Assembly: GCA_030824075.1 (NCBI GenBank)
Contig: JAVBYJ010000005.1
Span: 124,001 to 188,000 of the forward strand
From: Geothrix sp.
GTDB taxonomy: Bacteria; Acidobacteriota; Holophagae; Holophagales; Holophagaceae
Reading direction: 5' to 3'
Length of the DNA stretch: 64,000 bases
Shown: positions 1-9,265 of the stretch, one piece after another
How positions within the stretch are numbered: the first letter of the stretch is position 1
How the letters are laid out: each line of letters opens with the position of its first letter
The notes under the pieces: generated by a model
What the model saw: only the letters and a program-made list of their open reading frames with translations
Database searches by the model: none
What the model was told of the DNA's origin: nothing
Made by a program: the position numbers and the translations under genes

Positions 1-1
1 T

Positions 2-661
2 GTGCATCATGAGTTGGAAGGCGTCATTGATGGTGTGGACCTGGTGGGATCGAGGTTGATCATCCTGGGGCAGGCCGTGAAGGTGGATGCCCTCACTGTG
101 ATGGAGGAAGAGGGTCCCGGGGAGGCCTACGCCAGACTCACGCTCGCGCAGCTGAAAGCCGGTGACCGGGTCGAAGTCTATGGTTCCCTCGCCCTGGAGG
201 GCCCGGTACTCGCCACCCGGATCGAGCGGGAACCTGCCTCAGCCAGGGACGAGGCGTCCTGCCACGGCCTGGTCAGCGCGCTGGACAGCGCCGCGAAGAC
301 CTTCCTGGCCGGGGGTCGCACCGTGTCCTACAGCGCGGCCATGGTCACCGGGGCCCTTGTGAACGGTGCCAGGGTCGAGCTCCACGGCACGGCCTCCGGC
401 AAGAGCCTCGCTGCCACCTGGGTGAAGGTGGAGATGAGCCGGGAGGGTCTGGCCGATTCCGAATGGGAGGTGTGCGGAACCATCAGTGGCCTCGATCCCG
501 CGGCGAAGACCTTCATGCTGATGTCGCACAAGATGGATTACAGCCTGGCCAAGGTGGAGGGAACCTTGGTGAACGGGGCCAGGGTGGGAGTCGCAGGCAG
601 GCGGGATGCGGACGAAGTCCCCGTCCTGAGGGTCCGCGAAATCGAGAACTCCGGAGCCTGA
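2..661 (+). CDS. DUF5666-repeat protein, 5' end outside window
   Basis: The 219 visible residues contain three copies of a beta-rich unit of about 60 residues (roughly residues 5-75, 86-147 and 155-215). Each has the pattern G-x-(I/V)-x-x-(L/I)-D ... K-T-F ... (V/L)-x-G-A-x-V-x-(V/L)-x-G. This resembles the DUF5666 family of secreted or periplasmic OB-like proteins, whose function is unknown. No signal peptide is visible and the reading frame is open to base 2, so the true start is probably upstream and this is a 5'-partial gene. The next gene, plsY, follows after 90 bases and is unlikely to be functionally linked. Confidence 0.7.
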   Translation: MHHELEGVIDGVDLVGSRLIILGQAVKVDALTVMEEEGPGEAYARLTLAQLKAGDRVEVYGSLALEGPVLATRIEREPASARDEASCHGLVSALDSAAKTFLAGGRTVSYSAAMVTGALVNGARVELHGTASGKSLAATWVKVEMSREGLADSEWEVCGTISGLDPAAKTFMLMSHKMDYSLAKVEGTLVNGARVGVAGRRDADEVPVLRVREIENSGA

Positions 662-751
662 TTGACCCATGGCCTGACGATGGGGGCTGAGGCGGCCACG
701 GCGGTTCCGGCCCTCCCTGCGGAAGGGCGCGGGTGCTGATAACCTGCGGGG

Positions 752-1384
752 ATGACACCAGTTCCTCTTCCCACCCTGATCCTTTGGTGCCTTGGCGCCT
801 TTCTGTGCGGCAGCATCCCCTTCGGTCTTGTGCTGGTGAAGCTGGCCGGGAAGGGGGATGTCCGGGAGCACGGCAGCGGGAACATCGGCGCCACCAATGT
901 CAGCCGCGTGGGCGGCAAGGCCCTGGGCATCGTCACCCTGCTGCTGGACATCCTGAAAGGGTTCCTGCCGGTCTACCTGGCGAAGCAATTCAGTCTCGGG
1001 GAATCGGCACTGTCGATGCTCGCTCTTTTCGCCGTGCTGGGCCACGTGTTCACACCCTGGCTGAAATTCCAGGGCGGGAAGGGGGTGGCCACGGCCTTGG
1101 GTGTCGCGCTGGCCTTCCGGGCGGCCATGGTGCTACCGGCCCTGGGCGTGTTCATCGTGCTGGTGCTGGCCTTCCGCTACGTGAGCCTGGGCAGCGTGAT
1201 GGCCGCCATGGCCTTGCCGTTCGTCCTGCTCTGGAAAGGCGCCACGCCCCTGGTCATTCTCTTGTGGGTGGACATTTCGTTCATCGTCATCGCCAAGCAC
1301 CACGAGAACATCCGCCGCCTCCTGAAAGGCACCGAGTCACCCCTCTGGGGCACGAAAAAGGAGGGGAACCATGTCCAGGGCTGA
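752..1384 (+). CDS. plsY: Glycerol-3-phosphate acyltransferase PlsY
   Basis: Integral membrane enzyme that transfers an acyl group from acyl-phosphate to sn-glycerol-3-phosphate, the first step of phosphatidic acid synthesis. The 210-residue length is normal. The three conserved cytoplasmic motifs are visible: an N-terminal GSIPFG segment, the HGSGNIGATNVSR segment near residue 45, and FQGGKGVATALG near residue 107, separated by hydrophobic helices. Its last 14 bases overlap the start of gpsA, which makes the substrate glycerol-3-phosphate, so the two are surely co-transcribed and form a phospholipid-precursor pair. Confidence 0.95.
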   Translation: MTPVPLPTLILWCLGAFLCGSIPFGLVLVKLAGKGDVREHGSGNIGATNVSRVGGKALGIVTLLLDILKGFLPVYLAKQFSLGESALSMLALFAVLGHVFTPWLKFQGGKGVATALGVALAFRAAMVLPALGVFIVLVLAFRYVSLGSVMAAMALPFVLLWKGATPLVILLWVDISFIVIAKHHENIRRLLKGTESPLWGTKKEGNHVQG

Positions 1385-2369
1385 TATCGGCGTCTTCGGT
1401 TCCGGCGCCTGGGGCACGGCTCTGGCCATCACCTGGGCCCGGGCCGGCGCCAAGGTGGCGCTGTGGGGGCCCTTCCCCGAGGAAATGGCCCAGATGGCCG
1501 CCACGCGGCGGCACCTGCGTCTGAAGGATGTTGAATTTCCCGTGGGCCTCCACACCTCGGACGATCCGACGGAGGCCTTCTCCGCACCTCTGTGGATCTC
1601 GGCCATGCCCACCCAGGTGACGCCCGAGGCCTGGCGCGGCCTGCGGCCCCGGGCGCCGAAAGCCCCCGAGTCCGTCATCCACGTCAGCAAGGGGATCCTG
1701 CAAAGCACCCACCAGACCTTGTCCCAGGCCCTGACAGATGTGCTGGATGCGCCTGTGGGAGCGCTATCAGGTCCGACCTTCGCTGACGAGGTCTCCCGCG
1801 GTGTGCCCTCGGCCATCGTGCTGGCCCTTCCGACCACCGTTTCCGAGGACCGAGCCAAGGCCCTGCAGGCACAGCTGGCCTCAGAGAAACTGCGCATCTA
1901 CCTCAGCCGGGATGTGGTGGGCACTGAACTCTGCGGCGCCCTCAAGAACGTCCTCGCCATCGCGGCGGGCCTGGTCGACGGCCTTCAGCTGGGCTACAAC
2001 GCCCGTGCGGCCCTCATCACCCGGGGCCTGGCCGAGATGGCCCGTCTCGTCGAAGTGCTGGGGGGTCAATCGTCCACCGTGATGGGCTTGGCCGGCATGG
2101 GCGATCTGCTGCTCACCGCCACCGGCCCCCAGAGCCGCAACCGCACCTTCGGTGAACTGGTGGGCAAGGGCCACAGCGTGGACGCCGCCCGGGACGCCCT
2201 CGGCGGTCAGGTGATCGAAGGCATGTTCACCACCGAAGCGGCCCTGGCCCTCGCCAAAGCGCATGGCTTGGATCTGCCCATCGCCACCGAAGTGCAGCGG
2301 CTGCTCAAGGGTGAATCACCCCAGGAAGCCGTGCGGCGCCTGATGACGCGGTCGCTGAAGTCGGAATAA
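1371..2369 (+). CDS. gpsA: NAD(P)-dependent glycerol-3-phosphate dehydrogenase
   Basis: Reduces dihydroxyacetone phosphate to sn-glycerol-3-phosphate for lipid synthesis in the cytoplasm. The N-terminal Rossmann motif GSGAWGTALA lies at residues 10-19. The catalytic-lysine segment ALKNVLAIAAG is near residue 188 and the NARAALITRGLAEM substrate-binding segment follows it. The 332-residue length is normal. An AAGGAGG ribosome-binding site lies at about 1359-1365 inside the end of plsY, fixing the ATG at 1371. It overlaps plsY and supplies that enzyme's substrate. Confidence 0.96.
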   Translation: MSRADIGVFGSGAWGTALAITWARAGAKVALWGPFPEEMAQMAATRRHLRLKDVEFPVGLHTSDDPTEAFSAPLWISAMPTQVTPEAWRGLRPRAPKAPESVIHVSKGILQSTHQTLSQALTDVLDAPVGALSGPTFADEVSRGVPSAIVLALPTTVSEDRAKALQAQLASEKLRIYLSRDVVGTELCGALKNVLAIAAGLVDGLQLGYNARAALITRGLAEMARLVEVLGGQSSTVMGLAGMGDLLLTATGPQSRNRTFGELVGKGHSVDAARDALGGQVIEGMFTTEAALALAKAHGLDLPIATEVQRLLKGESPQEAVRRLMTRSLKSE

Positions 2370-2382
2370 CCCGGAGATCCCC

Positions 2383-3447
2383 ATGGCCGAAGCTGTCCGT
2401 TTCCGCGTGAACCAGCACGGTCCTGCCGGGTCGCCGGTGCGTGAAACCTTCACGCCCGCCGACCCGAAGCCGGGCTGGGCGCGTCTCGAACTGAAGGCCA
2501 TGGCCCTGAACCGCCTCGATCTCTGGACCACGGAAGGGATCCCCGGGTATCCGTTGCCCCTGCCTCTGACGCCGGGTTGCGATGGCGCCGGAATCGTGGA
2601 AGTGGTGGGCGAGGGCACGGTCCTGCCACCAGGCGTGGAACAGGGCGGCAGTGTGATGATTGCGCCGGGCCTGAGTTGCGGCGTCTGTCCGGCCTGCCTG
2701 CGGGGCAATGACATGCTCTGCCCCACCTACGGCGTCCTGGGCCATGTGTGCGACGGCACAGCCGCTACCCATGTGCTGGTGCCCGCCGCGAACCTGCTGC
2801 CCATTCCGGGCAACTGGAGCTTTGAGCAGGCGGCAGCCTTCCCCCTGGTCTTTCTCACGGCCTGGGAAATGCTCGTCCACAAGGCGGCCCTGCGGCCGGG
2901 CGAGACCGTGCTGATCTGGGGTGGCGGCAGTGGTGTGGGGAGCGCAGCCATCCAGCTGGTGAAGGCCCTGGGCGGCTTCGCCATCGCCGTGGTGGGCAGC
3001 GAGGCCAAGGCCATGCGGTGCTGGGAGCTGGGCGCAGAGCATGTGCTCGTCCGGGGCGACCTCAAGGCGCTGGCCACCCGAGTGCGCGACCTGACCGGCA
3101 AGCGCGGGGTGGAGGTGGTGTTCGAGCACACGGGCGCCGCGACTTGGGGCACCAGCCTTTCGGTCTGCGCCCGGGGCGGCAGAATCGTGACCTGCGGCGC
3201 CACCACGGGTCGGGAGACGACCTTCGATCTGCGCGCCCTCTTCGCCAAACAGATCCAGATCCACGGCTCGTACATGGGGCGCCGGGAGCACCTCTGGACC
3301 CTGCTAGCGCTGCTGCAACGGAATCCCACCAACCCGCCCTTCCGCCCGGTCATCGAGCGCGTCTTTGACCTGTCGGAATACCCTGAAGCCCAGCGCCACT
3401 TGGAGGCCGGCCACGGCTTCGGCAAAGTGGTCTGCCGGATGTCCTGA
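2383..3447 (+). CDS. Zinc-binding alcohol dehydrogenase family (MDR) oxidoreductase
   Basis: Medium-chain dehydrogenase/reductase with a GroES-like N-terminal half and a Rossmann C-terminal half. A structural-zinc cysteine cluster (C-x2-C-x2-C-x7-C, in the segment starting SCGVCPACL) is near residue 100. The dinucleotide motif GGGSGVGSAAIQL is near residue 180. The 354 residues fit the family. Substrate cannot be told from sequence; quinone oxidoreductase-like or alcohol dehydrogenase activity are both possible. It starts 13 bases after gpsA, and its stop overlaps the corA start by one base (TGATG), so it sits in the same transcription unit. Confidence 0.85.
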   Translation: MAEAVRFRVNQHGPAGSPVRETFTPADPKPGWARLELKAMALNRLDLWTTEGIPGYPLPLPLTPGCDGAGIVEVVGEGTVLPPGVEQGGSVMIAPGLSCGVCPACLRGNDMLCPTYGVLGHVCDGTAATHVLVPAANLLPIPGNWSFEQAAAFPLVFLTAWEMLVHKAALRPGETVLIWGGGSGVGSAAIQLVKALGGFAIAVVGSEAKAMRCWELGAEHVLVRGDLKALATRVRDLTGKRGVEVVFEHTGAATWGTSLSVCARGGRIVTCGATTGRETTFDLRALFAKQIQIHGSYMGRREHLWTLLALLQRNPTNPPFRPVIERVFDLSEYPEAQRHLEAGHGFGKVVCRMS

Positions 3448-4349
3448 TGCTGCGCACCCTGCCACTGCCTGAAGCGTCCGCCTTCGCCTGGGTGGACCTG
3501 GTGGATCCGACGGCGGCCGAGATGGAGGAGGTCGGTGCGCGCTACGGGCTCCACCCCGCTGTATTGCGGGACTTCCTCAATCAGCCGCATCTGCCCAAGT
3601 TCGAGCGGCTGCCGGGCCAGCAGTTGCTGATCCTCCGGGCCTACGATGAGGTGGCCAAGCGCGGTGACACCATCCAGGCCATGACCCGGCGCTTGGTGGT
3701 GCTGATGATGGAGGGCGTCCTCATCACCGTCCACCGCCGGGAGCAGCCCTTCTTTGTGGCGGTCGCGGCCCGGGTGGCTGCGGGCGCGGCCATCCGCCCG
3801 GAACACCTGGCCTTGGCCCTCTGCGCGGGCGCGGTGAAATCCTTCGACGAACCCCTGAAGGAGAGCGAGGACAAGTTGGATCACATCGAGGCCGCCCTCT
3901 TCAGCCGGAAGGTTCCGCATCTGGGCATCAAGCAGGTCTATGGGCTCAAGCGCCGTTGCGCGGTCATCAAGCGCACTCTGGCGCGCATCACCGCGGCCCT
4001 GGGGCCCATGAAGGATCAGGCCCGGGATGACCAGGGCTTGCTGGCGGACGTGGTGGAGGAAGCCGACCGCCTCCACACCTGGGCGGACGAGCTGCTGGAA
4101 AGCGCCACCCACCTGATGAACCTGGAGATCAACCTGGCCAGCCAGCGGACCAACGAAGTGATGCGCGTACTCACGATCTTCAGCGCCTTCTTCCTGCCCC
4201 TCACCTTCATCGCCGGAGTCTACGGCATGAACTTCAAGCGGATGCCCGAGCTGGAGCACCGCTTCGGCTATCCGCTGGTGGTCGCCGTCATGGTGCTGAC
4301 GGCTGCAGGCATCTGGGTCTGGTTCAGGCGGAAGGGCTGGCTGCGCTAG
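3447..4349 (+). CDS. corA: CorA-family divalent cation transporter
   Basis: Inner-membrane Mg2+/Co2+ (or Zn2+, as in ZntB) channel of the CorA family. The 300 residues comprise a long helical cytoplasmic domain followed by two C-terminal membrane helices. The diagnostic YGMNF signature lies at the end of the first one (near residue 259), followed by a short loop and a second helix ending in basic residues (RRKGWLR). It is translationally coupled to the preceding dehydrogenase. The gene after it begins 60 bases further on and appears to start a separate operon. Confidence 0.93.
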   Translation: MLRTLPLPEASAFAWVDLVDPTAAEMEEVGARYGLHPAVLRDFLNQPHLPKFERLPGQQLLILRAYDEVAKRGDTIQAMTRRLVVLMMEGVLITVHRREQPFFVAVAARVAAGAAIRPEHLALALCAGAVKSFDEPLKESEDKLDHIEAALFSRKVPHLGIKQVYGLKRRCAVIKRTLARITAALGPMKDQARDDQGLLADVVEEADRLHTWADELLESATHLMNLEINLASQRTNEVMRVLTIFSAFFLPLTFIAGVYGMNFKRMPELEHRFGYPLVVAVMVLTAAGIWVWFRRKGWLR

Positions 4350-4409
4350 TCCAGGGCTGCATCCATGACCCCAAGCGGCTAAACTGGACTGTTTGCGCAA
4401 GGAGCCTAC

Positions 4410-5462
4410 GTGAAAGTTCTCATCCTCGGTGTCAATGGATTCATCGGCTCCCACCTGGTGGACCGCATCATGGCGGACACGGACTGGGAGGTCTACGGCA
4501 TGGACCTCGGCGCCCACAAGGTGGCCGAGCATCTGACCAACCCCCGCTTCCACTTCGTGGAAGGCGACGTGACCATCTCCAAGGAATGGATCGAGTACCA
4601 CATCAAGAAATGCGATGTGGTGCTGCCCCTGGTCGCCATCGCCACCCCCAAGGTCTATGTCACCGATCCGCTGCGCGTCTTCGAACTGGACTTCGAGGAG
4701 AACCTCCGGGTGGTCCGCCATTGCGTGAAGTACAAGAAGCGGGTGGTGTTTCCCAGCACGTCGGAAGTCTACGGCATGTGCCCCGACGCGGAGTTCGATG
4801 AGTATGATTCCCCGCTCGTGACCGGCCCCATCCCCATGAACCGCTGGATCTACAGCACCAGCAAGCAGCTTCTGGATCGCGTGATCTGGGCCTATGGGTT
4901 CCAGCAGGGACTGAAGTTCACGCTCTTCCGCCCCTTCAACTGGATGGGCCCCAAACTCGACAGCCTCAACACCGCCAAGGAGGGCAGCAGCCGTCTGGTG
5001 ACCCAGTTCAGCTGGAACCTGTTCAACGGCGAACCCCTGAACCTGGTGGATGGCGGCCAGGCGCACCGCTGCTTCTGTGATGTGAGTGACGCCATGGATG
5101 GCCTCATGAGCATCCTGCGCAATGAGGGCGGCAAGGCGGATGGTCAGATCTTCAACATTGGGAATCCTGTCAACGACTTCAGCGTCCGGGAAATCGCCGA
5201 AATGATGATCGCCATCTGGAAGGACCATCCCTTCCGCATCGAGCGCGGCATCCCCGAAGGCAGCACAGTGGAGACCGGCAGCGGGGACTTCTACGGCAAG
5301 GGCTACCAGGATGTGGCCCGTCGCACGCCCAGCATCAAGCGCATGCAGAGCACCTTCGGCTTCGATCCCAAGGTCTCCATGCAGGATTCCCTGAAGAAGG
5401 CCATGAACTTCTTCGTCGAGGAACACAAGGCGCTGGAGAAGATCGTGGAGACGGAGGGGTAG
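4410..5462 (+). CDS. ArnA-type UDP-glucuronate decarboxylase (NAD-dependent epimerase/dehydratase)
   Basis: 350-residue short-chain dehydrogenase closely resembling the C-terminal decarboxylase domain of E. coli ArnA, which oxidises and decarboxylates UDP-glucuronic acid to UDP-4-keto-pentose. The sequence shows the GVNGFIGSHL nucleotide motif at residues 8-17, the ArnA-like block KKCDVVLPLVAIATP, the PSTSEVYG block holding the catalytic serine, and the YSTSKQ catalytic Tyr/Lys pair. An arginine lies in the RRTPSIKRM segment near the C-terminus. The formyltransferase domain of enterobacterial ArnA is absent, and no formyltransferase or ArnB aminotransferase gene is nearby. It heads the envelope-sugar cluster, so the product may be a 4-keto-pentose or related sugar donor. 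Confidence 0.88.
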   Translation: MKVLILGVNGFIGSHLVDRIMADTDWEVYGMDLGAHKVAEHLTNPRFHFVEGDVTISKEWIEYHIKKCDVVLPLVAIATPKVYVTDPLRVFELDFEENLRVVRHCVKYKKRVVFPSTSEVYGMCPDAEFDEYDSPLVTGPIPMNRWIYSTSKQLLDRVIWAYGFQQGLKFTLFRPFNWMGPKLDSLNTAKEGSSRLVTQFSWNLFNGEPLNLVDGGQAHRCFCDVSDAMDGLMSILRNEGGKADGQIFNIGNPVNDFSVREIAEMMIAIWKDHPFRIERGIPEGSTVETGSGDFYGKGYQDVARRTPSIKRMQSTFGFDPKVSMQDSLKKAMNFFVEEHKALEKIVETEG

Positions 5463-5604
5463 GTTCCCACCGGCTCGGCACGGCGGTTGGTGGTCCGACC
5501 CATTCGATGGTTGTGAAACCGCGGTGGGAGAACCAGGCTGGCGCCTTTCCTTGGGATGGAACCACCTTCGTACCTGGTCAGGTTCCAGATAGCCTAGAGA
5601 CAAT

Positions 5605-7269
5605 ATGACGCGCCGCGAACGCTCCACCCTCCTCGCCCTCTGGTTCTTCCTCGGCCTCCTGCCTCTGTTGATGCGCCCGCTCTGGGAGCCGGATGAGGGC
5701 CGCTATGCCGAGATCGCGCGGGAGATGCTGGCCACCGGCGACTGGCTGACACCACGGCTCAACGGGGTGCTCTACTTCGAGAAACCGCCCCTGCAGTACT
5801 GGCTGTCGGCTCTGAGCATGAAGCTCTTCGGATTGAATGGCGCGGCGGCGCGGCTGCCTCTGGCCCTGGCCTCGGGTCTCATGATCTGGGCGGCCTGGCG
5901 GCTGGCGAAGCGGCTGGGCGCCCGGAATCCGCTGTGGGCGCCCTTCATGGCCGCCACCGGACTGCTGGGCTTCGTGGTCGGGCAGCTCCTCACCCTGGAT
6001 GCCCTCTTCAGTGCCTTCCTCGTCGCCGCCGTTGTTGCCTTCGTGGAGGCGGTGGCTCGGCAGCGAGACGACCAGCCCGCTTTCGGCTGGACGCTGCTGA
6101 CGTTCGTCCTGATGGCCGGCGCGATGCTGACCAAGGGGCTGGCGGAGGTGATCCTCACGGGCGGCATTCTCCTCTTCTCCCTGGCCTTCGCCTGGAAGGA
6201 TGCCAAGGTGCGCCGCGCGGTGATTCGCACCGCTCTGGATCCCTTCGGCTGGCTGCTCTACCTCCTCCTGGTAGTGCCCTGGTTCTGGGCTGTCAACCGC
6301 GCGAATCCGGGGCACGCGCAGTTCTTCTTCATCCATGAACACTTCACGCGCTTCCTTACTCACGAGCATGCGAGGCAGGGCTCCGACAACTGGCTGTTGG
6401 ACAAGCTGTACTTCGTCGGCATCCTCGCCGTGGGTCTGCTGCCCTGGCTGTCGGCCTCGCTTGTGGGGCTGACGCGCAGCTGGGCCTTCCTGAAGGGCAG
6501 GGGCCCTCAGGGCCAGAACCATCTGGCCCGCTGGATCGTCGGGATCTCCGTCATGGCCTTCCTTTGGCCCCTGGTCTTCTTCAGCGTGTCCGGCTCCAAG
6601 CTGCCGCCGTACATCCTGCCGGCCATCGTGCCCCTTGCGGCCTTGGCATGCACCTTCGAGCGGGATGGCGAGGAAAGGGCTGCCCTGCGTCGCATGGGGA
6701 AGGAACTGGTGCTGCTCGGCACGATCTTCCTGCTGGCTGCGGCGATCTTCCGCAAGGATCTGAGTGGAATTCCCTGGACAGTGGCCCTCGGCGGCGGATT
6801 CGTGGGCCTCGGCCTTTGGGCCCACCGGCCGAAGGGTCTCAGCGGCCCCCGCCTGATGGCAGCCTTCGGCACGGCCCTGTGGCTGCTGGTGATGGCGGTC
6901 CAGGCCGCAGCGGGGCCGGGCAAGGCGGTGGCCGACCTGGTGCGGCAGTCCCCCCAGAATGCCCAATGGATCAGCTACGGCACCTACTTTCAGGGGCTCT
7001 CCTTCTACGCCCGTACCCGGTCGGTGGTGGTGGCCGGAACGGGGGAACTGGCCTTTGGCCGCGACCGGCTGACCGATGCCGACCGGTGGTTCAACGAGAA
7101 CCCCGCCGCCCTGGGTGCCATGGCGGACCGCTTGCGGGTCGAGGATCCTGCTCGGCCGGTCCTGGTGATGGCCAAAGAGGCCAACTGGATGGACCTGGGC
7201 GCGGAGGAGAAAGCGCGTTGGGAGGAAGTGGCGCGAAGTCCGGCGGCGGTGGTCGCGCGAAGGCGGTAG
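5605..7269 (+). CDS. ArnT-like GT39/GT83 membrane glycosyltransferase (copy 1)
   Basis: 554-residue polytopic membrane protein of the ArnT/PMT (GT-C fold) family. These enzymes transfer sugars from undecaprenyl-phosphate carriers to lipid A or other envelope acceptors on the periplasmic face. The first periplasmic loop carries the expected acidic motif (EPDEGRYAEIAREM, near residue 30) followed by GDWLTPRLNG and FEKPPLQYW. A dozen hydrophobic segments follow. A 142-base gap separates it from the decarboxylase gene; a shared transcript is plausible but not proven. Acceptor and donor are unknown. A paralogue lies 300 bases downstream. Confidence 0.88.
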   Translation: MTRRERSTLLALWFFLGLLPLLMRPLWEPDEGRYAEIAREMLATGDWLTPRLNGVLYFEKPPLQYWLSALSMKLFGLNGAAARLPLALASGLMIWAAWRLAKRLGARNPLWAPFMAATGLLGFVVGQLLTLDALFSAFLVAAVVAFVEAVARQRDDQPAFGWTLLTFVLMAGAMLTKGLAEVILTGGILLFSLAFAWKDAKVRRAVIRTALDPFGWLLYLLLVVPWFWAVNRANPGHAQFFFIHEHFTRFLTHEHARQGSDNWLLDKLYFVGILAVGLLPWLSASLVGLTRSWAFLKGRGPQGQNHLARWIVGISVMAFLWPLVFFSVSGSKLPPYILPAIVPLAALACTFERDGEERAALRRMGKELVLLGTIFLLAAAIFRKDLSGIPWTVALGGGFVGLGLWAHRPKGLSGPRLMAAFGTALWLLVMAVQAAAGPGKAVADLVRQSPQNAQWISYGTYFQGLSFYARTRSVVVAGTGELAFGRDRLTDADRWFNENPAALGAMADRLRVEDPARPVLVMAKEANWMDLGAEEKARWEEVARSPAAVVARRR

Positions 7270-7280
7270 GGGCGGAAAGC

Positions 7281-7520
7281 CTACTGCTTCACCGCCTTTT
7301 TGATCCCTTTTCCGGCTTCTTTGGCACCTTTGGCGATGCCCTTGCCTGCGGTCCGCGCGCCGCGACCCACCGCCTTGCCGCCTTCCTTGGCGGCCTGTCC
7401 GACGGCCTTGCCGCCCTTCTTGAAGCCCTGGCCGATCTGTTTTCCGGCCTGCTTGAGGTCCTCCTTCGCGCCGCCAACCGGGGCGGTCAGGAGCAAGAGG
7501 CTGAGGAGGATGGGTGTCAT
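7281..7520 (-). CDS. Small secreted Lys/Gly/Ala-repeat protein
   Basis: 79 residues on the opposite strand between two ArnT-like genes. A hydrophobic signal sequence (residues 1-18) precedes a mature part made almost only of G, K and A. It is arranged in imperfect repeats of about 11 residues such as KKGGKAVGQAAKE and AGKGIAKGAKE, predicting a basic amphipathic helix with a glycine/lysine face. No catalytic motif is visible. Such repeats can bind anionic lipids or nucleic acids, but the function here is unknown. The ATG at 7520 starts 53 bases before the start of the second ArnT-like gene, so the two genes are divergent. A Lys-rich leader sequence and low complexity keep this at moderate confidence. 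Confidence 0.65.
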   Translation of the reverse strand: MTPILLSLLLLTAPVGGAKEDLKQAGKQIGQGFKKGGKAVGQAAKEGGKAVGRGARTAGKGIAKGAKEAGKGIKKAVKQ

Positions 7521-7573
7521 CGGTCGATTCTAACGCGCTGGGCGACCAGGCCGCTTCCGGGGAAGATGGAGGG

Positions 7574-9265
7574 ATGAACGGATCCCTGTCTCAGTCCCGC
7601 GTCCGAGTCGGCCCCTTGGGTTGGTTGCGCACCCATGCCCCTGAGCTTCTCTTCGCCGCCCTGCTGCTGGCCGTGCTGCCCATGCGCGACCTGTGGGCGC
7701 CGGACGAGCCGGACTTCGCCCAGTGCGTGAAGGAGATGCGCCTTAGGGGTGATTGGCTGCTGCCCTGGCTGAACGGTGTTCCCTACAGCGAAAAACCCAT
7801 CCTCTACTACTGGGTGATGAAGGCCTCCGCGGTCCTGTTCGACACGCTCACGGGCGGGCTGGGCTTCACCCAGGGGGTGGCGGCCTGGGCCTTGCGCCTG
7901 CCCTCTGTGATTGCCGCCGTGGCCTTCCTTGGGGCCTTCAGGCGGTGGGCCGCGCGGTTCCTGGAGCCGGGCGTCGCTGAGCCCGCGGCCCTGATTCTGG
8001 CCACCACGCCTCTCTGGTTCTGGCAGAGCCAGTTCATCCAAATTGATCTGCTCTTCTCCACGCTTTTGGCCTGGAGCTGGTTTTGCTGGCTGGGAGGTTA
8101 CCTGCTGCTGCGGGGACCGGGGGAGGAGACCGCGCCAGGCGAGCACCGCCGCTGGTTCCTCAAGGCCTATGTCTGGTTGGCCCTGGCCTTTCTCGCCAAG
8201 GGACCCCTGGCACCCCTGTTGTCCGCGCTGGTGCTGGCGGCCTTCCTGCTCTGGCAGCGGGATTTCGCCGCGCTGCGTCGCGCGAGCCTCGCCCCGGGTC
8301 TGGGTCTCACCCTGCTGATCGTCGCGCCCTGGTATGTGGCCGCGGGACTGAAGGGCGGAGCCCGCTACGCCTACGAACTGATCATCTTCCAGAACTTCGA
8401 GCGGGCCACCAAGGCCTGGGATCACATCCAGCCCTGGTGGAGGTATGGCGAGTATCTCCTGGGGGACTTCTTCCCCTGGGTGCTGCTGCTTCCGGCGCTG
8501 GCCCTGCACCTGCGGCGGGAGCGTGGACTGGGCGATCCGGCCAAGCGGTTCCTGCTGCTGGCTTTCCTTGTGCCCTTCCTTTTCCTGAGCGCGGTGCAAA
8601 GCAAGCAGGGCAAATACCTCCTCATGAGCTATCCCTTCCTCGCCCTGCTGCTCGGGGACCTGTTCCGGCAGACCGCGCCTTCGCGGACCCGGCGGCTGGG
8701 TGGCTTGCTTGCGGGTGGTCTGGCGGTGCCCGCTGCGGCACTGGCGGCCCTGGCTCTGGGCGCGGGCGGGGAAAAGATACAGGCGCAGATCGCGCCCTTC
8801 CTCGGGCCCCTTCGCCTCATGGCCCTGGGAATGGTGTGCGGCACGGCGTTCGTCCTGATCCAGGGGCTCCGCGGTGCCGCTATCCGCCTGGTCCACGGAA
8901 CGGCTCTGACCCTTGGCCTGCTCTACCTGGTGGGGGGCACCTGGGGCTTCCGCCTGCTGGATGCCCAGAAGTCCTACCGTCGTTGGACAGCCGCTGTCCA
9001 ACCCATGATCGCGGGCCGGCAGGTCTTCTACTGGCAGACCATTCGCAGCGGCGTCATGGTCTACACGGACCACCTGATGCCCGAGGTGCGGACGGCCGAG
9101 GCCCTGGAACGGTTGGATCCCGAGGCTCGACTGGTGGCTCAGCGCGGGGAGTGGGAGCAGAATGCCTGGGGGATGACCCCAGTCCTGCGGGCCCGTTTCG
9201 AGGTGCTGCTGGCCGTGCCCACGGGCGGCGGCGAGATTCTGCTGCTTCGAAAGAGGTCCGTATGA
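7574..9265 (+). CDS. ArnT-like GT39/GT83 membrane glycosyltransferase (copy 2)
   Basis: 563-residue polytopic protein paralogous to the upstream gene. It has the same loop pattern: APDEPDFAQCVKEM, then GDWLLPWLNGVPYSEKP and YYW near residue 60. The ATG at 7574 was chosen because a TGGAGGG ribosome-binding site precedes it and the product then starts just before the first membrane helix; the open frame extends upstream to 7514. Its last four bases (ATGA) overlap the start of the GT9 gene, showing translational coupling. Having two divergent ArnT-like enzymes suggests two different sugar additions or acceptors. Confidence 0.87.
   Translation: MNGSLSQSRVRVGPLGWLRTHAPELLFAALLLAVLPMRDLWAPDEPDFAQCVKEMRLRGDWLLPWLNGVPYSEKPILYYWVMKASAVLFDTLTGGLGFTQGVAAWALRLPSVIAAVAFLGAFRRWAARFLEPGVAEPAALILATTPLWFWQSQFIQIDLLFSTLLAWSWFCWLGGYLLLRGPGEETAPGEHRRWFLKAYVWLALAFLAKGPLAPLLSALVLAAFLLWQRDFAALRRASLAPGLGLTLLIVAPWYVAAGLKGGARYAYELIIFQNFERATKAWDHIQPWWRYGEYLLGDFFPWVLLLPALALHLRRERGLGDPAKRFLLLAFLVPFLFLSAVQSKQGKYLLMSYPFLALLLGDLFRQTAPSRTRRLGGLLAGGLAVPAAALAALALGAGGEKIQAQIAPFLGPLRLMALGMVCGTAFVLIQGLRGAAIRLVHGTALTLGLLYLVGGTWGFRLLDAQKSYRRWTAAVQPMIAGRQVFYWQTIRSGVMVYTDHLMPEVRTAEALERLDPEARLVAQRGEWEQNAWGMTPVLRARFEVLLAVPTGGGEILLLRKRSV

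Noticed and set aside
2727-5627. 966-codon minus-strand open frame across the dehydrogenase, corA and decarboxylase genes
   Set aside because: Shadow of plus-strand genes with recognised family motifs; no motif of its own.
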